From assembly GCA_032717465.1 (NCBI GenBank), contig CM064671.1, positions 53,693,991-53,757,990 of the forward strand: 64,000 nucleotides of DNA, given 5' to 3'. The notes beneath the pieces are model-generated. The model was not told the origin of the DNA. It saw only the letters and a program-made list of their open reading frames with translations, and did not search any database. The position numbers and the translations under genes are program-made. This DNA comes from Coenobita brevimanus. Its lineage: Eukaryota > Arthropoda > Malacostraca > Decapoda > Coenobitidae. Below are positions 25,522 to 38,738 of this stretch, piece after piece (within the stretch, counting starts at the first letter, position 1; each line of letters begins with the position of its first letter).

Positions 25522-25882
25522 GAACTGTTCTTGAGAGTCACCTCTAGGCCAGCAAAAATAATATTACCTGACGGGCTTTACCAATTACCCGAGAGAACTC
25601 CACCTTTGTCTCGTTGTCAGCAAGACCCTCCAAGGACACGTCGAACACACATACAACATGCGGCAGATGCTGGTTCAACTGGAGCAGGGAAGAGATAATT
25701 TCCTGTATTAAAAATCTGTGGAGAATTACACAGATACTTGGCCTATATTGATGTCATGAGGTTAAACACAATAAATATAACTCCAGTCTGGTAACCTTTT
25801 TTTTGTTTCATTGATACTACCCTCAAATAATATACTCATTTGGGAATAATCGTTTTGAGCTTTACCACGCGCCTCTGTTAAA

Positions 25883-26461
25883 ATGAATAATATTCACTTT
25901 CTGTCTGCTGAACATCTTCTCTTTTCCTCTATACGTCAAATTCTCTTCTTCACAGAGACCCAGCTGTCTGAGACTGCTGAGAGCAAACCCTACTCTGTAT
26001 CCTCCTACTCTCCCTTTACTCATTTCAGAGCCAACTATGGCTGTTGTATATATATACACAACAATATATCTTGCACTCATGTTCCTCAACTTGAAACTTG
26101 AATTCTCTACTCCCAGGCTTCGGCTATCCTGTCATTCTCTGACTAAATGTACCTGTGCTGTGTATTTATACCCTAAATCTAGTAACTATGAAAAATTCTG
26201 TGACTATCTTACTTCCAAGATGGAACACACCCTACTGATATCTCCCATCTCTAAAATCTCCGTTATTGGTGATTTTAATGTTCACCACTACCTTTGGCTC
26301 TCGTTTTGTCACTGATCCACTTGTTGAAGAAACCTACATATTTTCTATCCCTAATGACCTACAGCAGCTTGTACAGCATCCTAGCTGCATCCCTGACTGC
26401 CTTGGAGACAGTTCCAACATACGGGACATCTTCCTTACAACTAATCCTTCTGCTTACGCTT
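25883..26461 (+). pseudogene. Jockey endonuclease, N-terminal half, broken
   Basis: The frame from 25883 has the endonuclease opening with FFTETQLSET (the ETQ catalytic glutamate), SYSPFTHFRANYGCCIYIHNN and a stop at 26101. Frame changes then give [22 protein letters not shown] (catalytic aspartate and asparagine) and [12 protein letters not shown], ending NPSAYAF at the piggyBac-B junction. At least two frameshifts and one stop separate these pieces. Same family as Jockey-3, which lacks this part. Confidence 0.75.
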
Positions 26462-26592
26462 TTAACCCTTAGCCGGTGGCAGCAGCTGATGAGAAGCACC
26501 TAAAAAAAAATAAATAAATAAATACATCGTTTTTATATAGATGCCCCCGACCACAGGACTGGAATATAAATATAGTTACACCGCATTATGAA

Positions 26593-26720
26593 AGGTTTTA
26601 ACATAATCTATATATACTGTAGACTCTACCACATGTAAGGCTTTAACATAATCTATATATAGACTCTACCGCAATGTAAGGTTTTAATATAATCTATACA
26701 TAGACTCTACTGCAATGTGG
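26593..26720. repeat. piggyBac-B subterminal repeats, 41-45 bp x 3
   Basis: Three tandem copies start at 26593, 26638 and 26679, sharing the core TAATCTATATATAGACTC. Related CTATATATAG or CTATATACAG words lie near the other end at about 39162, 39209 and 39253. Likely transposase-binding sites. Confidence 0.7.
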
Positions 26721-26983
26721 AACAGTTGTTACATTTCATTAGCATAGCAAAGATGCTCATAATACTAAAACCTTAATTTTGCTAGCAGCTATTGTTCATA
26801 TTTTAAAAATAAGGTAAATGGGGCCATTCACACCCACAGGCAAAGCTGTGTCCAGGACTTGTGACCTGGATGTGGTTTCCCTCCACCCTCCCACACTAAA
26901 TTGTTGCTAACCTAACGTAGCCTTTAACTGTTGCATCTTATGGCATTTTTCTTTTCATCTATTACTGTGATGCTTTCACCCTC

Positions 26984-28747
26984 TTACTTTGGAAGGTATT
27001 CTGAAGTATGATACAGCTTAAAGCATGGAGTAATGCACAATGCAACTTGACATACATCACAGCTGTAGATGCTTCTCCTTACTTTCTTTTGCATTGCACA
27101 GTAGGTACATCTCCTTTGAACCTATTTTGTAGTTCCACCTTTAGCTGACTCTGTTGGGGAATGTCTTCCACTCAGCCTTGTATGACATGGCCCAATAGTG
27201 ACTGAGCTTGTGGGTTTCATTATCCAATAAACATCTTTGCCAAATGCATGCACTATCTGTTCAATCAAGTGCAACTTGAAGTCAATGACTTTTTTCTGGC
27301 CACCATTTCTCTTGTAGATTACACGACAGTTATGCAAACTCATTTCTATCAACCTGAAAAATATTCTCTTTTAGTACTTTGTAACCCTTACGTGTGACAC
27401 ATGAAGCAGATGTTATCTGATCCATTAGGTCTACTCCTCCCATGTGCAGTTTTTTTTAACTTGATGCAGACCGTTGGCTTGCTTACCTCTTTCCCACCAG
27501 ATTGTACAATTTCCATGGACTCGTCATAGACTGTGCTGAGCATGTTCACATATTTCTTGTCTCTCCATTTCATATGCATCACTTTGTTATTGAACCTGGA
27601 GATTGTTTCTCTCTTTTTTAGCTTCTTTTCTTTTACTTCTTCAGAAAGTCCCTTCCTGTTAAATCTTACTGTGCCTATGGCATCAGTTCCATGAGCTAAG
27701 AGAATATCAAAAAGTTCGGGTGAAGCATAGAAGTTATCCATTCCAGGCATATAGCCCTTTATCAGTAGAGGCTTTCTTAGGGCAAGAACAATTTTAGTTG
27801 GTTTTGAAAGTTTGGCTATAGCTTGATCTGACAACCCCGATATTTGGCAGTCATATTCTGTGCCTTTTCCTGTATATGGCAAAAGATCCCATGCATACCC
27901 TGTCTCAGCTTCTGCTAGGACGTAGGTCTCCATGCCAAACCTTGCCCTCTTTAGGGAAATATACCTTTTCCATTTCAGTATTCCTCTCCAGAGAAGCAGG
28001 GATTTATCAGTGCTAATATGTTCCTTGGGGATGAAATTAGACATCTATCTGTGCCTAAAGTGATCTAACACTTCCCTAAATTTGTAGGCAGGATCATCAT
28101 TACTTTCTGTGTCACTATAATGCAAATACTTCAGAAGAAGTGCAAATCTGTCCCGGCTTATGCACTTCCCAAAAAAGGTGTTGCAAGCATCTGGTTGGTG
28201 GAGTGGTATGAGAAGACTGTAGCTTCTTTACTATGCCTTGTAAAATGACCAAACCTAAAAAGGTATACATCTCCCCAACATTGGTTTCCTTCCACATCAG
28301 ATCTCTACTCTTCCTTATCAATTTTCCCTTCTTTCTCTTTTCTTCACAGACCTTGGCAGCATAGTTCTTTGTTTGTCTAACTAAATGTTCAACTATATCC
28401 ATGTCTACAAAAGACATAAACATCTCCAATTGGTCCTGAGGATTTTGCAAAACTACTTTGACCCCTGTGTCTCCAGTAAATGACAGTCGTTCTCTACTAA
28501 CTGCAGAATGGCTCAATCACCCAACTGCAGGACAGTCATCATTGCCATTATCTTCTGCATTTGACAGACTATCACACTGTTCATCTGCAATTTCAAGTTG
28601 TGATTCATCACCACTGTCAGTGTCATCACCATCACTGTCTGATGTAGTATCGCTACTAATATCACCCAGGAAGTAATCATCCAAATCCTGATCTAGAATA
28701 ATTTGTATCTCATCATCACTAATGTGTTTGTTCCTCTTGTGGTACAT
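26984..28747 (-). pseudogene. piggyBac transposase (PGBD4-like), decayed
   Basis: The ATG at 28747 opens with [14 protein letters not shown], then an acidic serine-rich stretch. A TGA at about 28513 and frameshifts near 28210 and 27450 interrupt the protein, with more stops at 28043 and 27372. Family landmarks are clear: TDKSLLLWRGILKWKRY, the segment with the first catalytic aspartate; ETGYAWDLLPYTGKG; MDNFYASPELF with the second aspartate; and a GGVDLMDQ-type box in a shifted frame near 27420 with the third. The C-terminus is a cysteine-rich zinc-binding domain (CTYC, then CDVC, CITPCFKLYH) ending at 26984. The span is about 1.76 kb, a normal length for the family. All three aspartates remain, so inactivity comes from the breaks. 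Confidence 0.85.
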
Positions 28748-28912
28748 GATTCTGAGACATCCAAATATCAGAGGAAAAGCATATATTGGTTCTACAGGGA
28801 GAACAAAAGAGTGCTGCACCCCTCCTAAGAGCTGGTAAGAGAATGATTGAGTCACTATTTTTTTTGCTGTTGTTGCCTATCGACCATTGGGGCCGAGGCC
28901 CCTGGTCATCAA

Positions 28913-29013
<101 letters not shown>

Positions 29014-29173
29014 TATTATTTTATTTTATAATTTTTTTTTTAACCATACATTATTTATAAACAAAAATGCCTAATCTAAAGACCCTAAAACTAATCACCT
29101 AACAGACAAATCGCTAACCTATACTAAATCCTAGGAGACAAATAACTAGACCTACACTAATGGTAAAAAAGCC

Positions 29174-29640
29174 TCGACCAAGAGAACACCATCGACTACT
29201 GATATATAATGCCTTTCTATATTACATACCTGCACTCATCACCTGGTAACTGTCAGTCGAGGCACAACCTAATATAGGGGACATCAATATATGAAAGGCA
29301 ACCAGACGAGTCAGGAACATTTCCATATACGTCCGCTGTCGACCCTAATTAGAATAACTTAAGCAAGATGGTATACGGTATTTACATAATAAGTACAAAA
29401 AGTGAAGAACCTCGCCCAACAGAGCACCGTCGACTGCAAATGCCCAATACCTTTCTGTATTGCACACTTGCACTCATCAGCTTGTGACTGTCAGGCAAGA
29501 AACTTGGCTTAATGTAGGGGACATCTATATTAGAAATAGATCAGTGGGAAGAAGGAACTATTTCAGATATGTCAACTGTCAACTCTAAGGAATAGGACAA
29601 TATATAAATATTTACAGTCGATAAAAAACATAACCATACA
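29174..29640 (-). repeat. 3' UTR direct repeat of the I LINE, about 235 bp x 2
   Basis: Two diverged tandem copies start near 29174 and 29410. Both contain CACC(A/G)TCGACTAC or its variant CCGTCGACTGC, then a segment with CTTTCT(A/G)TATT and TAGGGGACATC. Confidence 0.7.
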
Positions 29641-30299
29641 GTAAAAAAGTCACATCACTCTGATCAGTCCGGTCTCTCTCAAGAAAGCCATAATTTTATC
29701 AGTCATAACAATGTCCCCATCACCCAGGATGGTGCAAAAGGTAAAGGGGACGTCTGCTGTGCCGCAGTAATTTATAAGTGAAGCACGTTCACGAATAAAT
29801 CGCCGACAGCACAGGATGATATGACTGATAGATAACACCGCATCACAGATGTCACAGTGCAGTGGGAATCGTCTTTCCATATAAGGTTTCATGTGAGTTA
29901 GAATGGTGGCATTAAGCCGCAAACGACCCAGCACTTTTTCTTCAAGACTCCTGGGGCGGTTGGCAGTGTCCCAGTCGCCCAGGTACGGTTTACATGTTGG
30001 AATATTTAGTCTGGTCCACTGACCTTGCCACAGAAGATTTATTGATTTCTTTCCGAGAGTGAGACTCGAGCTCTACAGCCGACTTTGCAAGTAAGTCAGC
30101 CTGCTCATTGCCGTAGATACGACAATGACCAGGCACCCAGATCAGCGTGAATGACTTGTTGCATGAATGCAATTTATTAACAATGCGGCCCTGGATCTCG
30201 TGAGAGTCCGTAGTACAAGATGCAATTACCTGAAGGGCTGATTTTGAATCCGAAAATATGACAAATGACTCATGCCTAGAATTGAGAGCATAAGCCGCA

Positions 30300-31688
30300 T
30301 TTTGGCGGAAAATGCGGCCCAAGCTACAGCTTCGGATTCGAAGCTCGTCTAGGGGCGCTTGGTTTCTGTCCGCCAAAACAGAAAGCCGAAAAATTACACT
30401 TGCCGATTGCAGTGTAAACAGACCACAATCTCTTCGTAACATGAACTGGTCATTTTCCATAGAGCACAGGACAAGTATTTTACCACCATAAATGTGCATT
30501 TAGACCGAAAAACCTATGATGAAAACCCCGCTCACTTAAAAACTTATAAAAGGGTGGGAAAAAAAAGTACACAGCTGTGTTGAACTTAACAATTACCTGT
30601 TGCTTTACAATTTTTTTTTCCTTACTTTAAGCATGGATCTTCAACACAGGACAAGTATTTTACCACCATAAATGGGAATCTTTACTTTCAACTAGCCGGC
30701 CTTCCAGGTTTTTCCACGCTACTTTTTGGCCTAAGCTACCAAAACTGGGGGTGGGGGGGGGTTCTCTATAACATTTTTGTTGCAAATTTTTTTTACTGAA
30801 CTTCTCCAGGTTAGGTTAAGATTGGTTGTTTTCAAGAGTAAAATAAAAATAATTTGCGACGGAAATGCCAGAGAAGGAAAGTGCTTTAGAATGGTCGGAA
30901 ATAGTGGAAAATGATAGTTAAAAGTTGTAAAATAGGGATGGTTGAAACTATAAATTTACCCATAAATGTGCATTTGCAACCAAACGGTGTTAAGATGAAA
31001 ACCCGCCTCACTAAAAATTTCAAAAGAAAGAAAAAAATACACAACTGTTTTGAACTAAGCAATTACCTGATGCTTTACCCAGTTTTTTCTCTTTTACCAT
31101 GTTAATAATTGGAGTGAATTCCCCTTCCTGTCCTTTTTTATATCTACCAAACTTTTGGTGTTTTCATTAGACGTCCACCCAGCCATAACAATGTTTCGCC
31201 TATTCTTACCTGTACTTTCATTCTAGAGATTACAGCAGACCTGCATTAGGCAAGACCATCACAGAGAGTTTCTACAAATCAAAATTGTTTTTCATTCCCC
31301 TGCAAGAGTGGAAATATCTCGAGAATTAACCTGCTTGATGTGATATTAATTCACAATTCACAATCTGCCATTTTAATTATATCAACTGAACCTCTATATG
31401 ATTACGTCGTTGGTATTTGTCACCAGCAACCAGATGTAAGTATGGATAATTTCATGATATATTTATTTGTCATTGCTGGCCATTGTGAATTGCTACACCA
31501 GAGTCTTCTCTTTCTTGTTTGTCCACCAAGACTGCTCCCAATCACGCTTCGGTGAGATACGAAGACGCGCTTGGTTTCTATGGCCTTGGATTGGGCCGAG
31601 CTTCGTATCCTTTGGTCCGCCAAAACGGGGTAGCTTGGTTTCACCGTAGACCAGCTTCGAATCCGATCCGCCGCTTGGTCCGCCAAAA
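30300..31688. mobile_element. inverted-repeat DNA element inside the RNase H region
   Basis: The left end is TTTTGGCGGA and the right end, on the other strand, is also TTTTGGCGGA. Inside both ends is a TCGGATTCGAAGCT segment in mirrored orientation. Extra copies of CCGCCAAAAC lie inside each end, so the termini are compound. Two diverged copies of a ~130-bp block, sharing TAAATGTGCATTT, lie at about 30489 and 30961. It separates the two halves of the I LINE RNase H. No transposase or clear target duplication seen. Superfamily unknown. Confidence 0.65.
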
Positions 31689-34359
31689 TACAGCAATAGT
31701 CTATGGCTTTGTCAGCAGCAAAAAGTTCGGAGGTAAACACAGATTTATGAGTTGGCAACCAATATCTGAGGGCACATTCAGTCGACCACACACTTGCACC
31801 CATACATTCACTCAACTTGGAGCCGTCGGTGTACAAGTGGTGGGACCCCAAATGACGAACAATGATAGTACAAAACAAGTGGTGGACCTCCGCCTCCGGC
31901 GCCTTGGTCTTACGTGCTGGGAGCCATGTTACATCAATGGTAAAGCCAGGTGGCTCCTAAGGCACTATATTTTTAATCACCAACTTGTCACGGTCACTGG
32001 GGTCCACACCAGGCTCCTGAGTCAGTAAGTGGAGGCAAACGGCAAGTGGCCAACGTACCCCCGCATAAGATGGTGGTATTGACGCAGGGGGGTACAGGCC
32101 ACATTGCCGACATTACTTTTCCTTGATATTCTTAACCCGTAAGATAATGCCAGGTGGTCACGGCGAATACAGAAGGGAGGCACATTCGCCTCCACTTCCA
32201 TACAAGCTACATGGGTAAACTGGATGGCTCCAAGACACATTCGCAAACATTTATTCCTGCAACACATCCAATCCTTTCAGCGTGGCATCAGATGCCGAGC
32301 CATACACCTGTGCGCCATAATCTATCTTCGAATGAATAAGGGACTTATACACCATTAATAAAGATTTTCTGTTGGCACCCCATGTAGTACCCACTAGGTA
32401 CTTGAGGACATTTACTGGTTTATCACAATGAGCAAGCAAATTAATAATATGTATTTTGAAAGTTCAAACGACGATCAAAATGTATTCCCAAAAACTTTAC
32501 AGAATTTTGAAAAGGTACCACCTGATTATCCAAAGTTAAGCACAAATTAGGTACGTTATGATCAGTGAAGACTTCAGCGGCCCACTTAGGGATGGAAAAC
32601 TTAAATCCCCACTGCAAGGCCCATTGGTGGCCGGAATCAAGGGCTGCTTGAATCCGCCCAGCCGAAAAGTGTGCATTATGGGAAGAGTGCCATATTGCAC
32701 AATCGTCAGCGTAGAGCAAGTATTTAAGATTCCTTGGGATGGGAGGTGATGACAGAATATCGTTGATCATAATACTAAATAAAGTGGGACCAAGCACACT
32801 TCCCTGTGGCACCCTGTTTTCCTGCATAAATATATCTGATGTTACGTTACAGGGCAGTTTTACAGAGAAAGTCCTGTCCCTGAAGAAATTTGAGATAAAA
32901 ATAGGCAAATTCCCTCTCAAACCATAAGCATACAGCTTCATTAGTATACCATGTCGCCATGTCATGTCATGGGCTTTATGGATGTCCAAGAACACCCCTA
33001 TCATGAATTCTTTATTAGCAAACGCCTCTGCAGTACAATGCTCCAAATTCATTAAATGATCTAGCAAACTTCTGTATTTATGGAAGCCACATTGTTGATC
33101 ATTTAACAAATTCTTTTACTCTAAAACAAAAAGAAGCCTATTATTAACCATACGTTCCATGACCTTACATAGACAAAAAGTCAACACAATACGACGAAAT
33201 GAAGTGGGATTCATAAGACGACCAGCCTCTATGGGTATCAGTATGACATGCGCAAAGAGCCATGAGTTTGGGAACGTTCAAGACGCCCAAATCTCATTGT
33301 ACAATGCTAATGCCTTAATCAAGCTGTTCTGATTAAGAAGCTGAATCATACCGTATTCGATGGTGTCTGGTCTAGGGCTGGTGTCTTTATGGGATTTTAA
33401 GGGCAAGGAGCAGTTCATCTAGCATAAACTCTTGGTCGTACGGGGAGTCTACGTCTTCTGTGGCAAAGTCTGTTAACTGTTGCTCAGCCGTGCGTTTATG
33501 ATGTTGGAAACTCGGGTCATAATTGGCTGAGCTACTTACATGAGAAAAACTCCTGGTGAGGATGTTAGCAACGTCCACGGGCTTGTCATAGATGGTGTTG
33601 TTCACCTGCAGGGTGGTGACAGGGAAGTATGGGCCTTTATTAATTAATATTCTTATAGTGGACCAGACTTTACTTAATGGTGTAGTACGAGTCACGGTGG
33701 ACAGAAAGGACCGCCAGGAGTCACGTTTGGCCCTTCTCATTATTCTCCTTGCCTCAGCCTGTGTCTGTTTGTATGCAATAAAATTTTCCTCAGTGGGCTG
33801 ACTATAAAAAATCCTGTATCTCCTATTGCATTTCCTTAATGCTTGTCGGCAGTCCGGCGTCCACCAACGTGCTCTATGCTTCGCATGAACTGTAGAAGTC
33901 TTCAGAATAGCAGCCTCAGCTGCGTCTAATATGGATTTGGTTAAATTTTCGACCTTAACATCTATGGTCTCCCCAGATATATCTAAACTGGCGATCCTTG
34001 AGAAGGATCCCCAATCTGCTTTCTTATAGTTAAATTTTGGAGGTGGAGGGTCTGAAACGATGTTGTGTGTATAAGAAAGACAGATGGGTAAATGATCACT
34101 TCCCAAGGAGTCGGCATAAGGGTCCCATGAGAAATCTTGATGTATACCAGGGGAGGCCAGAGATAAGTCAATGGCCAAAAAGTTACCAATATGATCATCT
34201 ACACGAGTCGCTCTACCATCGTTCACAACACCATTTATCCTCAAGCTACCCCATTGATAGTGATGGGCATTAAAGTTGCCCAACACTAACTTATTCCCAG
34301 GAAGATGTTCAAATAGTGAATTTAAAGCATCACTATCAATGAGACCATTGTTGTTATGT

Positions 34360-37086
34360 CAAATCCCAATATGCAGTTGATACTATTTTAAACTTCACTT
34401 CATCCAGTTTTGATTACTCATTATATAAATTAAATTGCCAAAACATTACCAAATATATCTGTGTAGTTTATCGTTCCCCCAATGCTTCTTCGGAACCCAG
34501 TGTATTTGATTCCATACCCACTCAGTTGAGTAACCTTGACCTTGCCCTTGGCAATGAAATTACCATTTTGGGTGATTTTAACATACACAATGTTGGATGG
34601 TTATTGCATTCTGCCCGGACTGACGACGCTGGTCTAGAATGCGAGCTGTTTGCGGAATCGTTTAATCTCACCCAGTTGGTAAAGCAACCAACCAGAATAC
34701 CTGATAATCCTGACCATAATGCCCATCTCTTGGATTTATTCTTGACAAATAATCCAGATCAATACAGGATAGAGGTACTGTCACCACTTGGATCCTCTGA
34801 CCACAATCTCATCAAAGCCTCATTAATTAACCCTCCTACACCTTCCCATTCCGAACCTGTCAGGGTGACCCGATGGCACTTTGACAGGGCAGACTGGGAT
34901 GGATTTAGAAATTATCTTGCTGATGTTCCATGGCAGTCTTTCTTCTCTAGTGATCCCAATTCTACCCAGTCCCACATTTGCGACTTAATACTAGCTGGTA
35001 TGGATTTATTCATATCAAGTCAACAATTCACTAAAAGATCAAACTCTCCAAAATGGTTTGATGGCAATTGTGCCAGAGCAACAGCCCAAAAGTCATTAGC
35101 ATATAACTCTTACTTAAAATCAAAAACATCTGAATCACTCTCCCAATTTAAAATTGCTAGAAATCATGCAAAATCTGTATTAAATCTATCTAAATCAAAC
35201 TTTCTTCAAAAGCTAGCATCAAAACTACTTAACAACCCTAATGACAATAGAATATTCTGGTCAACTCTTAATTCTTTCAATAATAACTTTAACAAGTCAT
35301 CTTCCATTCCCCCACTAAAATCTTCAGATGGCAATATTACAAATGACCCACGTGGGAAAGCAGATATCTTTGCTAGTACCTTTGCAAGAAACTCTACCAT
35401 AGATGATACCAGCCAGAATGTCTCAGTACTGGAACTTGATTCTCCCGAAATTGCCCCACTTAAAATACAGACAAGATTCGTAAAATCCATCCTAGACAAT
35501 TTTCCTACCAACAAAGCTCCAGGCCCAGATGGAATTCCGCCAATTGTTTTGAAAAAGTGTTCCCCTGAACTTGCCTCTGTCCTAGCCAAATTATTCAGAC
35601 TAGGCATACGTACTTCTTTATTCCCAAATTCATGGAAAGAAGCCAATATCCACCCAGTTCCGAAGAAAGGAAGTTCGTCTGACCCCTCCAATTACAGACC
35701 AATAGCTGTCACATCTTCTCTTGGTAAGGTATTTGAAACTTTAATTAATAAGCATATTGTTAAACATCTTGAATCCAACAACTTAATTAGTGATAGACAA
35801 TACGGTTTTCGCCACGAAAGATCCACCATTGACATACTCAATCTCTTAACTCATACCATCCATCAAGCAATTGATCTTTTTGGAGAAACTCATGCAGTAG
35901 CTCTTGATATCTCTAAAGCTTTCGACAGAGTATGGCACCGTTCCCTGCTGTCCAAACTCCCTTGCTATGGACTAACGTCTTTTGTTCCTTTGATTTCTTC
36001 TTATCTTAGTGACAGGAAAATAAGAGTAAAAGTAGATGATGTATATTCGAATTTCCACTCAGTTAATGCCGGCGTGCCGCAGGGATCAGTTCTGGCGCCA
36101 ACCCTATTTCTGGTTCATATTAATGATCTCTTATCTGTCACTCACAATCCCGTTCACTCATATGCAGATGACTCAACACTACATAATTCATTCACACTCA
36201 GACATCCATTTACAAAGTCTAATATCTCTACCTCTCAACTCAGTACAGCCATCTCCATAAATCAAGATCTAGCTACAATCAGTGAATGGGGACAAAACAA
36301 CCTTGTCTCTTTTAATGCTAGTAAAACTAAATATATACAGTTTACTAATAGACAGATATTGCCAGATTCGTACATTAACTTCAGTGCTACTAATATTCCC
36401 ATCTCCAAAAGTATTGAAATTCTTGGTGTCTCACTTAACAGTGCCCTCAGCTGGACCTCTCATGTCAGATCACTTGCTAAAACCGCCTGAAAGAAACTTG
36501 GATTATTGTACAGAGTCCGTAACTTCTTCGCCGATGAGCAGTTAGCTATAATTTATAAGAGTCATGTGCGCTCTCAGCTTGAATATTGCTCACCCTTGTG
36601 GAATGGTTGTGGAGAGGTTGCATTAAGACAACTAGACAAAATTCAGAATAAAGCTGTTAGAATCATTAACAACCCTGCCATTACATATAAACTACCTCCC
36701 CTGCAAGTAAGAAGGAATGTTGCCTCCCTTGCATTATTTTACAGATATTTTTTTGGCAAATGCTCAGACAAAGTTGTGTCCATGGTGCCACCTCTCCATG
36801 CCTTCCCTTGTGCTACACGGGCATCTGGTAGCGCTCATGACTGGAATGTCACTCAACCATATTGCAGAACTTCTGCCTATCAGAGTTTTTTCATTCCCCG
36901 AACTGCATCTCTCTGGAACTCGCTACCCCAGAGTTGTTTTGCTCCAAATTTCAACCCACAACTGTTCAAGTCTAACTGTTACAGCTATTTTACGAATAGA
37001 GGACACCAGTAATCTGGTGTATGGATTTTTTTTTTTCCCCCACTTGTTTTTCCTTCCTCCGTTCTGTTATTAAAAAAAAAAAAAAA
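34360..37086 (+). mobile_element. Jockey-type retrotransposon, 5'-truncated (Jockey-2), nested in the I LINE
   Basis: A 4-bp duplication ATGT flanks it (34356-34359 and 37087-37090). Skipping it restores an uninterrupted reading frame in the I LINE endonuclease. The 3' end has a poly(A) tail (about 37071-37086). Coding sequence is open right from the 5' junction, so the element is truncated within its endonuclease. Sequence differs from Jockey-1 and Jockey-3, so this is a separate lineage. Confidence 0.9.
34361..37012 (+). pseudogene. Jockey-type endonuclease (partial) / reverse transcriptase with one in-frame stop
   Basis: The frame is open from the truncation point at 34361. It shows VVYRSPNASS, ILGDFNIHNVGW (endonuclease) and SSDHNLIK, then the RT: APGPDGIPP, VPKKGSSSDPSNYRP, DRQYGFRHERS, LDISKAFDRVWH, GVPQGSVLAPTLF and an intact SYADDSTLH box. 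It continues with FNASKTKYIQF to a TGA at 36488-36490. The same frame goes on after this stop to 37012 with KKLGLLYRVRNF and a Jockey-type C-terminus ending before the poly(A). Apart from 5' truncation, the single stop is the only break I see, so this is a young copy. It has no ORF1. Confidence 0.9.
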
Positions 37087-37608
37087 ATGTGGAGGACAGT
37101 ACAGAGAGGAAATAGACAGATACGTGTTATTAAATTTTACTCCGCACACGTCAGCTTCCAGAGTAGAATTTAGAATCACTTCCGTTTGTGGGAATGCTTT
37201 GTGTGTGTATATGGCAACTTCGTGACCTTCATATCGTCTATACGAGTGGTAGTGTTTGAACTGTGCAGGATCAGGATCATCCTCCAGGCCCGTCTCCTGT
37301 AAACAAACAACGTCTGCCCTGTGTATTGAAAGCAAGATTGCTATATTTTGTAATTTATTCCAAACACCTCTACAATTCCATTGAAATATAGTGAAAGCGA
37401 CGGTTTAGGATTTACGTTGGGGGCCAGTATGCTTAGTCTTTTTTTGCCACCTGCCAATAGGTGAGTGACTACCGGGGGACCTATCCCGGTGCTTGTTTAT
37501 GGAAACCTTCATATTTTCATCAATAACTAGGCTCTCAGACTTCCCTGAGGAAGAGCTAACCTTTCTCTCCCTCGCTGGAGTAGGATCCGGAAGAACATGA
37601 GGACGTGA

Positions 37609-38738
37609 CTATTTACTAGACTTGTCTGACTTCAGTTTTGGCCGTACTGACAGAGAGGCAACAGCAGCCTGAGAATAGTTTGAAGCCTTAGGGATGTCAG
37701 TGAGAGAGTTGGAGCAGACGGGAGGCTGAGATGGAGAGGTACTGTGAGTGGCAGGAGGGAGAAGGACAAGATCAGTCTGCGTCTTTACAGAGCACATCAC
37801 AGGATGGGACATTACCGCCGAATCTTAGGACCTATTCGGCGTGGGAGTTGCATGCAACTCTACCTTTTTCCTAGCTTCATAGTACGAAATACCCTCAGTT
37901 GCCTTCACCGTGCAGGCCTAGAGGAAGTGGAGTGAGTGCCCTTGCAGTGAAAGCAACATACTGTCTCAGATGTGCAATGTTGCACATCATGACCCTAGCT
38001 TGCACACTTGCCACACACTGGCTGGGAAGCCCGGCAAGTCTTGGCACCATGCCCATATAACTGGCATTTCAAACAACGTAAAGGGTTGGGGATAAATGGC
38101 CGCACATGAACAATTTCATAACCAATTTTTACATGGCTAGGCAATAACACTTTACCAAAAGTCAAAAAGATAGTTGCAGTCTTTGTCCTGACACCTTCTA
38201 AAAATCTGGTGATGAATCTAGCATTGATGACATCTTGCTGAGAGAGTTCCTCTATGATCTCTTCCTCACTCATCACCATGAGATCCCTGCAAGTGATAAC
38301 ACCCTTGCAGGAATTCATGGAGGTTGGGTTCTTGGCTTCGACATCATAGCAATGAAACTTGCGCAGCTTCAACTAGTCCTTAACTTGGGATGAATTGCAA
38401 GTCTTGACAAGGAGGTCTCCGTTTGCAAGTTTTTTAACTTGTTCCACCTCCCAAGCCCAGTCATCAATAACCTTGATCATGAAGGGATTGAGACTGCTCA
38501 AGGGAGTGGAACCTAAAACATGGACGGTAACAAATTCAGCATTATTCACAAGGATGTCACGAGGCAAACAAGTCTGGGGCTGTTCTGTCTGGGGGATGTC
38601 AGTCCGTGGATCAGTCAGGGGTCGGTCAGGACTGCCTCCCCCCCAGAAGAAGGGGGAGGCAGTAGGGGCATCCTCCATAGTACCACTCCCCCCTAACGGG
38701 GGAAGTGGAAAGGAGGAGAGAAAACAAGCAAAAGACAA
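37609..38738 (-). pseudogene. I-type ORF1: Gag-like nucleic-acid-binding protein, broken
   Basis: The minus-strand frame opens near 38738 with a proline-rich leader. It then has a folded segment (FVTVHVLGSTPLSSLNPFM) and a TAG at about 38373. The same frame continues with KNPTSMNSCKGVI and LPSHVKIGYEIVHVRPF, followed by the knuckle CLKCQLYGHGAKTC and a second CGKCAS motif that runs into a stop at 37995. Beyond it, in the same frame, are GHDVQHC and the third motif CCFHCKGTHS. A final frame (37609-37812) is serine-rich. The layout, an RRM-like segment followed by CCHC knuckles, is standard for I and Jockey ORF1, which coats the element RNA. Broken by at least three stops. Confidence 0.8.

Larger units (their letters stand above)
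29650..37404 (-). pseudogene. I-type ORF2: endonuclease, RT, RNase H; split twice
   Basis: The N-terminal endonuclease (37404-37090) shows FQWNCRGVWNKL and CLQETG, reaching SSLYCPPH, where Jockey-2 interrupts. It resumes at 34355 and continues to LGNFNAHHYQWG and the GSDHLPI motif (33387-34286). The RT (32441-33109) has DQQCGFHKYRS, LDIHKAHDMTW, RVPQGSVLGPTLF and an intact YADD box; a thumb segment follows (32251-32439). The RNase H is also split. Its first half (31700-31880) has YTDGSK and SELFAADKA. Its second half (30080-30290) has IFSDSKSALQ and WVPGH, then GNEQADLLA. A C-terminal HCDIC plus SHIILCC knuckle ends at 29650. Stops and frameshifts outside the insertions show it was also decaying. 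Confidence 0.85.
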
